Assembly (NCBI RefSeq): GCF_009727055.1
Contig: NC_052359.1
Coordinates: forward strand, 15,902,198 to 15,966,197
Source: Benincasa hispida
Lineage: Eukaryota; Streptophyta; Magnoliopsida; Cucurbitales; Cucurbitaceae
Reading direction: 5' to 3'
DNA length: 64,000 bases
Shown: in pieces, positions 22,108 through 31,781 of the stretch
How the letters are laid out: each line of letters opens with the position of its first letter
Position numbering within the stretch: position 1 is the first letter of the stretch
Position numbers and translations under genes: made by a program
The notes under the pieces: generated by a model
The model's input: only the letters and a program-made list of their open reading frames with translations
The model's database searches: none
What the model was told of the DNA's origin: nothing

Positions 22108-23080
22108 TGTTAAACAGAAGTGAAATTAACTTCAGTCGGTTACAGAATTTGTTACAATTCTAGCTACCTTTAAATACTTTGCTTAACTAATTTGTAAAGT
22201 GAGAGATAGCAATTGTAATTGAGTGATTACATTATCTTGAAGCAATCTTGAATAAAACTCTGTCAGCTTCTTCGTGGACGTAGGCCTCCCTTGGCCGAAC
22301 CACGTAAACGATCGTGTTCATCTTCTTCTTCTTATCGTCTTCCTCATTCGTATACCCCCTGACCCAAATGATCGTGTAGCTTTAGCAAACGATCATTTAG
22401 CTTTTACCCAACGATCGTTTAGATTTTTCCCAACGATTGTTTACTTCTGCAAGCCTCATCGTGTAGATGACCATCGTTTAGACGACCTCGTCTAGACGAC
22501 CTTCAGTAAATCCTCATCCTCTAGACGACTTCTACCTTATCGTCTAGTCGACTCCTGCTTTACCTCCACCGCCTAGACGATCGAAGACTCCTCGCCCCAG
22601 CGAATTCCGGCAGTCTCCCGGCGTTCTTTTCTTTTCTTTTCTCTCGATTCTTTCTCTACAAAAGGAAAAAAAAAGATTAGTCAGNNNNNNNNNNNNNNNN
22701 NNNNNNNNNNNNNNCTTGGCTGAACCACGTAAACGACCGTATTCATCTTCTTCTTCTTATCGTCTTCCTTTTCCGTATACCCCCCTGACCCAAATGATCG
22801 TTTAGCTTTTCTCTCGATTCTTTCTCTACAAAAGGAAAAGAAAAGATAAGTCAGTCGAAGGCTTTTTCCAGTAGAAGTTTGTGGTTTTAATCTCAGCCAT
22901 TGAAGTGTTAGGCCGAGATCGTACATCACACGATTTGTACATCTTGCACGTGACCTAGCATTTGTGTGAAGCATCAAGGGGTACCGATAGTCGTGTAAGG
23001 GCCATTGCTCACTCTAGGCCCGGAAAGACTTTGCATATCCATCTTGCTTTTTGTTTGCTTTCTGCATTTCAAGCTCAATA
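22108..23080 (+). repeat. 3' LTR of Copia-1, rearranged around an N run
   Basis: 22108-22684 matches the first 570 bases of the 5' LTR. After 30 N (22685-22714) the sequence re-enters the LTR at a point already covered (compare 22294), continues about 90 bases, skips a segment near 22806, then runs to the LTR end CTCAATA. The terminal CA is TA here. GATAT follows. The repeated stretch is probably an unmerged overlap across the gap. Confidence 0.8.
22685..22714. other. 30-base N run inside the Copia-1 3' LTR
   Basis: LTR sequence lies on both sides and overlaps in content. Confidence 0.95.
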
Positions 23081-23085
23081 GATAT
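23081..23085. repeat. Target site duplication (right) of Copia-1
   Basis: GATAT, identical to 7072-7076. Confidence 0.85.
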
Positions 23086-23744
23086 AGATCTTCAAAGTAA
23101 AACTTATGGCAATAACTGAAACTAATGAGAAATTAGATTCTGAGTCAATGTTCTCACCTTTTGCCACTAGATTTTTTTAAGCATTATTTGACTCATTATT
23201 ACATATGAGATATGTAAAATGAATAAATAAAATTCTCTTATGAAAATAAACTTATTGCATCTATACATATCTTGAGAGTTTTCAAAGATCAAAAGCAAAA
23301 GGTTTGCACAATTATATATGTTCATTTGAGAAATGAATTACACAATTAGAATCTTTGAATAAAGGGTTTGATGAATGTATCAAACCAATGACTTTGAATA
23401 AATAATAATTTTCTTGTACAGTCAAGAAAATTATTAAATGTTAAGTGGGTATCTCTTATATTTTTATATTGATGTCTTATTACACATTATGAATTATATA
23501 TAATTTCAATGTAACATAAAAATTTGACTACCTAACCGGTTTCAAATGAGTGAATTGAGATGACTTAGTATATTATATGTCCAAATAGATGTTTTAAGGA
23601 CATAATGTTAAATTTGTCTCAAGCATCTTACCTTAAAAAATTGTATCAAATATTTTATGCAAAACTTCAAAAAGAATGATCGTGTATAATTCTAAAATGA
23701 AGTTCATAAATTCTAAGGATTAGTATATGTTAAGTAGGCATATG
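23086..23744. other. AT-rich flank, no gene
   Basis: The original neighbour of 7071 before Copia-1 inserted. No coding frame or repeat boundary is recognised. Confidence 0.5.
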
Positions 23745-23897
23745 TCATCGCCTACAAACCCTAACTAAACAAATAGTATTTGTAATCACTGAACCACTGC
23801 TTATACTACTAGGTAGCAAAAGCGGCAAGTACGGGGTTGAACCAGAGAGAGCCAAGATTAAATCTCTCTTAAGCCAAATTTGACTATGAAAAGTAGT
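23745..23897 (-). repeat. Athila-type LTR end remnant
   Basis: CATCGCCTACAAACCCTA, then a lone GTAGCAAAAGCGGCAAGTACGGGGTTGAACC-like stretch. It follows the same order of phrases as the LTR end at 4525-4630 (CGTTGCCCATAAACCC, then TAGTACAAGTGGAAAGTCC, then GGTCGAACC). It is a related but different family and is cut by the N run. Confidence 0.55.
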
Positions 23898-23922
23898 NNN
23901 NNNNNNNNNNNNNNNNNNNNNN
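23898..23922. other. 25-base N run
   Basis: Separates nuclear repeat DNA from plastid-like sequence; same length as the runs at 9768 and 35281. Confidence 0.95.
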
Positions 23923-24800
23923 AGGACTTGTATCAAATTTTCCCTAATTTCGCATCCCCGAGTCTCGATTCCGATCCATTCGTTCGTCGAGCTATTTACT
24001 CGATCGCAAGACATATTCTGGAACATCCCTCTAACAGAGGGACAAATAGTCAATTTTGAAAGAACTTATTGTGCCACGTCTTTACAGATAATGAATGCAT
24101 CTGATTCAGAGGGGAAGAACTTGCATCAAGTATCTCAGTCTTCATTCAAACATGGGTTTTGATTCACACTCCATGTTCTGAGAAATATTACCATCCCGAA
24201 AAAGAAGGAAAAAGACGGAGTCTTTGCTCTAAAGAAATGCCCGATTGAGAAGGAGGGCATGATGTAATAGGAACCTTTCAACGATAGGCTTTTTCAACTT
24301 GCTCTCAGAAATGGAATCTTATCGCAAACATATATGCCTGGTTCTTACTTCGACCAGGGTACAAATATCAGTAAACTCTTTCTATTTTTAGATACTTTTT
24401 CAGACTAGATTGCCGATACGAGTAGCAGGCCAAAAATTTGTATCCATTTTGTACATGAATATTTATGCTGGTGAGTATTCATGGCGAATTCTTTCAGAAA
24501 AAGTTGTGTCTTCCTCAATGGAAATCTGATAAGTTGAGATTCCTTCGAAGGTAAGTGTATGATACATAATTCTTCTGTCGCGGAAAGAATAGTGATTCTG
24601 GATTCGATAATATATGAGTCACCATATGGGGTATATATTAGCCATCTGAGACTGGCAAATGTTGGGTGAGGAGGTTTCTTATTCCTTTCCTTCTTCTTGT
24701 TGCTGTATATGTATCGTCTGCACAAACATCTTCTCTTTGTTTTCTCGAGCCTATATGAGTTTACAAGAGATCAAGTAGTTCGAAAACAAGGTCAAATTTA
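23923..24800 (+). pseudogene. ycf2: Plastid ycf2 fragment (nuclear plastid DNA or chimeric read)
   Basis: Conceptual translation in shifting frames follows the N-terminal third of plastid Ycf2, a large protein linked to plastid protein import. In order: [41 protein letters not shown], a LCLKKC-like stretch, QTYMPG, LFLDTFSD, QWNLIS-like, then the hydrophobic FLFLSFFLLL segment near 24680 and HLLFVFS. The order is collinear, but stops and indels are frequent and Ycf2 likeness fades after about 24800. True plastid DNA is far better conserved, so this is either an old nuclear transfer or a poorly polished stretch. No start or end of the gene is present. Confidence 0.8.
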
Positions 24801-24949
24801 TTGATGCGTTGTTCATTATAGAAGCTTGGTCACTGCAAGCGAAACATAGATAAGACCGGCATGATACTATGTTTGAATGCATACAGATTGGTTACATCCC
24901 TATGTGAAGCAGGGGTGGTTAAGACAGTGAGATGTTGACCCGATGATGT

Positions 24950-27900
24950 TCAGCCTCCGAGTGAACAAGCGGCATGGACCTGCTTAATAAGCGTTCCAAA
25001 CTCACTTCTTACCGTGTGAAAACTAACTTACTATTATTCTCGCCCACGGCTAGTTGATTTGTTGGCTCTATATTCGTGCATTCAGATATAATTCGTGCTA
25101 ATGAGAAGAGTGTACGTTGTGGTCTCGCAATGGAGTGTACATTAATGGATTATGAATTATTTTTTATGGAGTTTAGCCAATTAAATTCTCATATCGGTCT
25201 TGGAGAGCTTCTGATGCTGTTGGTTCCATTAGGTCCTCTTGGACTGTCCACAATGTTCATATTGGGTATACAGAGCGGGATTATTTAGTGCAGATCATAC
25301 TTAGTATAGTATTGAGTGCAGTATTGATAAATGCATTAGATATTATATAGCAATACTAGTTATGATGGATTACTGGTTATGACTTTAATATTACGCACAC
25401 ACTTGCACAACGCACACGCTTCTCATGGGTATAAGGTACTTATACATTGCTTTCACATAATTCTAAACTTGATATATCATATACATGACTAAAATAATTT
25501 TAGTTTGATAAGCGTATAATGATTACCCAAAATTAATCTTATTAGAAGTGAATGGAAGACCCTACTTTAGTTTTAATGCAATATTTTTGATGAAAGAGGA
25601 GTTCTTCAGATTAATTAGATAATGCTTATGGAAGAAAAGTAAGATGGGAATTTTGGGAGGATCAATTAGTGGGAAGAGGACAAAAGAAATGGCAATTGAA
25701 ACTAAACAATAATTTATATTAAATCGCCGGTAATTCAAAATGACATTTACACAAATATTAGCAATAATTATATAGGAAAAAATGACAAGGAAAAAGAATG
25801 ATCGGAACTGGAAGAAAAGATTTGCCTTCAGCGGATGTGAGTCAAGGGCTGCTGGGTGGTGCCAGGATTTTGGGCAGAAGCTGAACTCTCTCAAAGATTT
25901 CTAGACTTCCGATCAAAAAAGGGGCTCGGTCGGTCCGTCAATCGGAAAATGGATAAGGAGGTAATACTCTTTAAGCCATCTTCTCACGCATTTATCTGGA
26001 ATTGCGAAGGAAAATCCACGATTGAGGATACTCTCCAAGATATTGAATTAGCTCATCGAGCTCTATTTAATAGAGCTTGGATTGCCCGGACAGATGTTAA
26101 TTGAGACGCTCTGAGTCGTGACATTTCAGCGCGTTCGTCGCCTTTCTGACTCTGCCCACTCAACGGCGTGTAGGTGAAATTCAACATCATCTTAGATTTT
26201 CTCGAGGTAGATGCATTGTAAGTTCATTCCACCTGACTTGTGTTGGAAAATCCATTAGAAAGCGTTTGTCGATTAGGGATAATCTCCAAATGAACATTGA
26301 ATTTCAGCTCATCGGCCTCTATTTATAGGAGCTTGGGTCGCCAACATCATTACGATTGGACTCTCTGAGTCTGAACATACAGTGGCGCGTTTGTCCCTTT
26401 CTGGAACCTCTGCCACAAACGGCGTGGTAGGTTGAAATTGTCAACATCAATCTTTAGATTTTCGTCGAGGTAGATGGCATTGATGCCGTTCAGTGTCCAC
26501 CTACCTGCATTGATCCGCATTAGAACGGCGTTGGTTGATTTGAGGGATAGATCTCGCAGATGAATTGAATTTCAGCTGCATGCGGGCCTCTATTTATAGC
26601 GCTTGGGTCGTCGGGACGAGGCCATTTAAGATAGAACTACTCTGAGTCTGGACATGGCAGCGCGTTCGTACCTTTCTGAAGCGGCTCTGCCACTGACCGG
26701 GCATGGGGTAGGTGGAAATGTCAACATCATTTCTTTAGATTTTCTCGAGGTAGGAATCGTTGATTGCCGTTCATGTCCAACCTACCTTGCGTTGCATCAT
26801 TACAGATGCGTTGGCTGATTGGAGGGATATCTCCAAATGATTGAATTTCAAGCTCATTTCGGACCGTCGTATTTATTAGAGAGCTTGGGTCGCGCGACAG
26901 CATTAAATTGGACTACATCTTGAGTCTGACATTCAGCGTGTTCGCGCCTTGTCTAAACTCTGCCACTAAACGCGTGGTAGGTGAATGTCAACATGCATCT
27001 TTAGATTTTCTTTGAGTAGATGCGTTGAATGGCGTTTGCATTCCCACCTTACCTTGCGTTGATCCATTAGAATGCGTTGTCGGCAATAGCTGCAATTCAA
27101 TTCAATGGTTGGTATACGCTTATACCGGGAACTCTACATGATGAATCGCAATCGCTTGACGAGCGGAACTCCATGGGCGATGGACCGCATAACGGCAGTT
27201 ACCCCCCGGCGCAACATCCATGCGTTGATCGAGTGCGTTTGCGCTGTTCGATGGAGTGGTTTTTCTTCGTTATGCGTCGGTCTATGCATGGTCTGATTGT
27301 CTACGTTTGCGTTCATGCTTCATGTATTGCTACAAAAAATAGAACATTGAACACATTATTAAAGCCAAAGTAATGCGGTAACGTAAGATTCGATGTGCTG
27401 ATGCGATCTGCAAACATCTTTTTCTTGTGAAATAGTCTAAGTCAATGATCGACACCGCATATTTCTGGCCATAACAACCTCATAATTCTAAGTAAAAGAC
27501 CTAACAAGATGTCATAGGCATTTCTGGCATGTCATCACACCTCTACCCGCCATGCTCCGAAAGGGATGGATCGGAGCAAGAGTGTAAACATCGCTCTTCA
27601 ATTGAGTGTTGCAAGCTGGCACCTATATGTATAAAAGTGTTTCTTTCTAAATTAAGGGAAGGGGGAGAGGAGCAGTTAGGGATACTGTCCTTAAAGAGCA
27701 TGTTGCAATTTTGTTTTTGTCCATGGTTTTTGTGGTGCATCTTGTATTCTACAGGAACATAAATTATTTAATTACTATTAGTTAGAAATTTATTATCATT
27801 GATACTTCTATATTATCATAAATTTTGTCCCAATCTCCTGCCACTAAGTTGTTTAAAATAATTTTGGGCATGTGATTTAGATTTTTTTGGATGAACGATT

Positions 27901-28010
27901 GAAGGCCACAACAGTCGGTTTTTTTAGGTTTTAGAAAATTTTCTTGAACTTTATGAGGTTTTGTTACTGGGATTTTTTTATTGGATTTTTTTGGTTTCTT
28001 TTTATGATTT
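24950..28010 (-). repeat. Left arm of inverted repeat 2 (noisy)
   Basis: Read on the minus strand this matches 28675 to about 30230 in order, for example 24985-25070 with 30190-30240, 25390-25420 with 30080-30110, 25740-26075 with 29650-29930, and 27880-27990 with 28676-28770. It contains about four copies of a TATA-bearing unit where the right arm has two TATA boxes. Single-base errors are dense between 26100 and 27100. Boundaries are approximate. Confidence 0.75.
26076..27100 (-). repeat. Tandem promoter-containing units in the left arm
   Basis: Reverse-oriented TATA boxes occur near 26064, 26321, 26590 and 26871 (spacing about 257-281 bp). Each is followed by the same phrases: GCTTGGGTCG, CTCTGAGTCTG, CAGCGCGTTCG, CGTGGTAGGTG, TTTCTCGAGGTAGATGC. 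In the cleaner right arm the period is 244 bp, so insertions inflate these units. Confidence 0.75.
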
Positions 28011-28674
28011 CCATTTCTTTTGGAACTTCAATTATCAAGAACAGCATATAGAATCAAATGATTGAAGACTCAAATTTCTTGTATGTTGTTATTGTGTTTA
28101 TATAGTTAGCATTAATTGTTTGTTAACCATTATGTTTTTATAATAATCCATAATTGCGTGAAAGTATGCTTGCCAATTCAGGTGGCAATAGATTCTAGTT
28201 TGAATTATGGCATGATTTGTAGGCTATCGTAGAATCAATTTTAATTGATAACTATAACCTAAATATTGGAATTCGCATTAAGGATAGAATTCGACCATTC
28301 CTTCCTAATGACTTAATCAATCTAAAACGATAATGCAATTCAACTAATAAATTGGCCTTTATACTAACCGAGCTTGTTAATATTTAGAGATTAACGGATG
28401 TTGATTCTCTATTGTAGAGAGTTTGCTATGGACTGTCCCTTACATTGCAGATTATATTACGAAATAGTTTATTCAAGATTTTTCATAATTAAGTCGAGTA
28501 ATGACTAGATTCACAGAAACCACTATCAATTCTCCTCGCCGACGTAAGATGATCTTGTCGATCTCTCTCTTTCTCAAATTATCTACTTTTCCGCCTTTTT
28601 AATTTTCGCATTGTAGTTTTCCTTTTCAATTAACCCGCCCCCCAGTCCCCTCCCCGCCAATTTTTACAAGAAAC
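28011..28674. other. Loop between the arms of inverted repeat 2
   Basis: Not repeated within the structure. It contains GGTGGCAATAGATTC, then AT-rich sequence ending TTAACCCGCCCCCCAG at about 28640, phrases I associate with the end of Gypsy LTRs. No coding frame. Confidence 0.4.
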
Positions 28675-31150
28675 AAAAAAATCCAATAAAAAATCCATAA
28701 CAAAACTCATAAAGTTCAAGAAAATTTCTACAAACCTAAAAAACCGACGTTGTGGCCTTCAATCGTTCATCAAATCTAAATCACAATGCCAATATTTAAC
28801 AATTACAATTCAAAATTAAAGAAAATCTCATGAATTTTGGCCTGGAATGGCCAAAACCATGCAACATGCTCTTTAAGACAGCCTAACTCTCCTCTCCCCC
28901 TTCCCTAATTTAGAAAGAACACTTTTATACAATAGGTGCAGTTCTGCAACACTAATAAGAGCGATGTTACACTCTTGTCGATCCATCCCTTGAGCATTGG
29001 GGTAGAGGTGTGATGACATGCAGAAATGCATGACATCTTAGGTCTTTTACTTAGAATTATGAAGGTTGTTAGGCAGAATATGCGTCGATCATGATAGAAA
29101 TTCACAAGAAAAAGAGTTTGCGTCGATCAGCACATCGAATCTTAGCTAACCCATTACTTTGCTTTAATTATGTGTTCAATGTTCTATTTTTGTAGCCAAT
29201 ACATGAAATGAACGCAAACGTAGAAATCAGACCATCGCATAGACGACCGCATACGAAGAAACACTCCATCGAAAGGCAAACGCATCGATCAACGCATGGA
29301 TGTTGCGGTAACTAGCCGTATGCGTCCATCGCATGAGAGTTGTCCAATTAATGCTGTCGGCGACCCAAGCTCTATAAATAGAGGCCGATGAGCTGAAATA
29401 ATCATTTGGAGATTATCCCTCAATCGACAACGCATTCTAATGGGATCAACACAAGGTAGGTGGAATGAACTTATCAATGCATCTACCTCGAGAAAATCTA
29501 AAGATGATGTTGACATTTCACCTACCACGCCGTTAGTGGCAGAGGTTCAGAAAGGACGAACGCGCTGAATGTCAGACTCAGAGCAGTCCAATTAACACTG
29601 TCGGCAATCCAAGCTCTATAAATAGAGGTCGATGAGCTAAAATTCAATCATCTGGAGAGTATCCCTCAATCGTGGATTTTCCTCGCAATCCAGATAAATG
29701 CGTGAGAAGATGGCTAAGAGTTATTTACCTCCTTCATCCATTTCGATTGACGACCTGAGCCTTTGATCGGAGTTAGATCTTGAGAGAGTCAGCTCTTCTG
29801 CCCATCCATGGCACCACCAGCAGCCTTGACGCACATCCGCTGGAAGCAAATCTTTTCTTCCAGCCGATCATTTCTTTTTCCTTTCTTTTTCTATATTATA
29901 TTGTATGACATTTGGAATTAAGGGATTAATATAATTGTTTTCAATGCATTTCTTTGTTCCTTCCCCTCCATCTCCATCTTCTTTCTTAGCATCATTACTT
30001 TCATTGCAATACTTAGTGGGATTACTTGGGTATCGCATATTTAGTCATGTGGATTAGGAATATGAAGCATGTAGCATCCCACTGAGAGGTGTGCGTTGTG
30101 CAAGTGTGTGAGTAACCTTATTTTCTTAGTGTAAGCTGCTGCAATGTCTGTCTATAGGCTAACGCATTGCTTGTCTATGAGTGAAGTCAGCAACAATCAA
30201 CTGCCCGGGAGGGTAAGTGATTGGACGCATTAAGCAAGGTATGCGTTGTTCACTAGGGATAGTAACAATCTTGCATCAACCAAGTTCATGCGTTTGTCTT
30301 ATCTTATGTTGTGCTCAACACCCTTTTAGAGCTACTCGAGAGAGAGTCTAAAGAAAGAATCTAATGAATCGAGAGAGCTAGGTTATAATCTAGACTCAGA
30401 AGAGCGAGATTAGATCGGCATAAGCAAGAGATAGGGACTTAGAGATAAGCTCTGTTTATCAACACTGCATCGCGTGCACCCTAGGAATAGAAATGATGAT
30501 ATATGGTCGCCTTGTTTTTGTATCATCGCATAGACAAGAATTAAAGGCTTATGTGTAAGCACTATAGACACCTTTGCACATACATCGCATGCGTTCTAGC
30601 ATTAGAAGCCGTAGCATGCGCATCGAGAGGTGGTTTACTATTGTATGAGTGTTGCATGATCGCATTAGTTTGCATTGACTAGGGTTGCCCTTGCGATCAC
30701 TCTTATGTTTTGCAATGAAAATATCTCCGCATTTTATCTATTTTCCCACACATTTATTTCATGTCAAGGTTTGTCGTATCTCTACCTTTCATGCATATTC
30801 TCATTGTGTTGTCTGATAGATAGGAGTAGGAGTAGGATTAACATAGCAGCATCCCCTCCATTCTTTTATTCAACCGCCGCATGCACAATCACCGCAAACA
30901 TATAGTTACAAGTCCTTGTGTTCGACCTCGGATTACCCGAGAAACTTGCGTTCATGTTATACTTGGCGTGAACGCAAGAAAACTTGTGATAGGATGCATG
31001 ATCATCGTATACATTCGTTAACGCAATTTTCGTTCCAATGCATGACCATCGACGCATGACTATCAATGCATATCTTAGGAATATGCATCGCATAACGCAT
31101 CCAAGGGAAGTTGGTTGTCGAGTAAAATTGACTTCCAAATTCCCATCATC
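28675..31150 (+). repeat. Athila-type LTR (fragment), right arm of inverted repeat 2
   Basis: Contains two TATA boxes (TCTATAAATAGAGG at 29371 and again near 29615), then a long transcribed-type stretch and a GAGAGAGTCTAAAGAAAGAATC segment (30340-30362) shared with 63740-63765. It closes with GTGTTCGACCTCGGATTACC near 30925, the usual closing part of Athila LTRs. The family is rich in GCGTT/ACGC words. No LTR start, primer site or purine tract could be fixed. The last 200 bases before 31316 are unassigned. Confidence 0.6.
29340..29650 (+). promoter_or_regulatory. Duplicated LTR core promoter
   Basis: CTATAAATA at 29372 and 29616, each preceded by GACCCAAG/AATCCAAG-CT and followed by AGAGGCCGATGAGCT or AGAGGTCGATGAGCT. 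Unit length is 244 bp and lies inside the Athila-type LTR. Confidence 0.6.
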
Positions 31151-31413
31151 AAGGTGTGACACTGCGTGTGATGCTTGCTTATGGTGAGTGTACACGCGCG
31201 GATGCGTTGGCGTTCCGTTATTCTTTGCTGCATTGTGGCACTCCCCTGTATACAAGTCTACTGCCTTACAGCATTGCGTTATAGCGTGGAGTGAGGGTTG
31301 CAATGTTCTGGTCATGGGTATTTTTGGTCATTTTGATTTATATAAAAATTAAACTGTATGAGAGTCACCTAGAATGTCTAGGACTACTAGACATATCCTT
31401 TCACCGCTGGGGT
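31151..31413. other. Unassigned interval before the Copia-3 end
   Basis: No gene. The last part (from about 31316) changes base composition and leads into the 3' end of Copia-3; the 3.9-kb direct repeat starts at about 31406. Confidence 0.4.
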
Positions 31414-31487
31414 AAGTGGGAGAACATGTCAAGTATACATTATGCCCTAGAATACATGTCTCACGGGCTTTAATGCAAGTGGGAGAT
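31414..31487 (+). promoter_or_regulatory. Copia-3: two purine tracts ahead of the LTR
   Basis: AAGTGGGAGA occurs at about 31414-31423 and again as AAGTGGGAGAT at 31477-31487, the second directly before the LTR start TGTTGATT. Copia-2 shows the same doubled arrangement. Confidence 0.6.
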
Positions 31488-31781
31488 TGTTGATTTGTGC
31501 CTTAAAGCCTTGTAGTTAATTAATTACTTAATATAATATTGATTATTAAATATGCAATAATGAATTATCCATTACAGTAAAAATCCAAGGTTATTACATG
31601 AAACTTAAACAATGTGTAGTTGACATACAGGTGAATCATATTCAAATAATAATCTTGTGACACTATCTATCTACAGTATATAGATAAGGTTGGGTGCCTT
31701 ATACTGGTGACACTATGGATAAGACTCACTTTATAATCATTTGCAAATGATGTGATCCAAATCGTTAATGTTGAGATGTGC
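31488..31781 (+). repeat. Copia-3 3' LTR, first part
   Basis: Starts TGTTGATTTG after a purine tract. It contains the GGTGACACTATGGAT phrase shared by the long-LTR Copia families here. It is cut at 31781 by the Gypsy LTR start TGTAACATCCC and resumes at 56892. Confidence 0.7.

Larger units (their letters stand above)
7077..23080 (+). mobile_element. Copia-1: Ty1/Copia retrotransposon split by an inverted block
   Basis: Order on the plus strand: 5' LTR 7077-7863, Met-tRNA primer site, gag, protease, integrase to 9767, interruption 9768-19871, integrase C-terminal part and RT N-terminal part 19872-20952, N gap, RNase H 21471-22041, polypurine tract, 3' LTR 22108-23080, and the GATAT duplication on both outer sides. 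The gag-PR-INT-RT-RH order defines Copia. Multiple nonsense and frameshift lesions make it non-autonomous. Without the interruption the element would be close to 6 kb, a normal Copia size. The integrase reading resumes at 19872 within a few residues of where it stopped at 9767. Confidence 0.85.

Noticed and set aside
25076..25288. 70-codon hydrophobic frame considered as an organelle membrane protein
   Set aside because: I could not match it to any plastid or mitochondrial protein, and it lies in the error-rich arm.
25562..25894. 110-codon minus-strand frame
   Set aside because: AT-rich LTR-derived sequence in a fold-back arm; no domain.
27077..27373. 98-codon frame as a host gene
   Set aside because: In the noisy arm of fold-back 2; the mirrored region (about 29160-29330) does not keep the frame.
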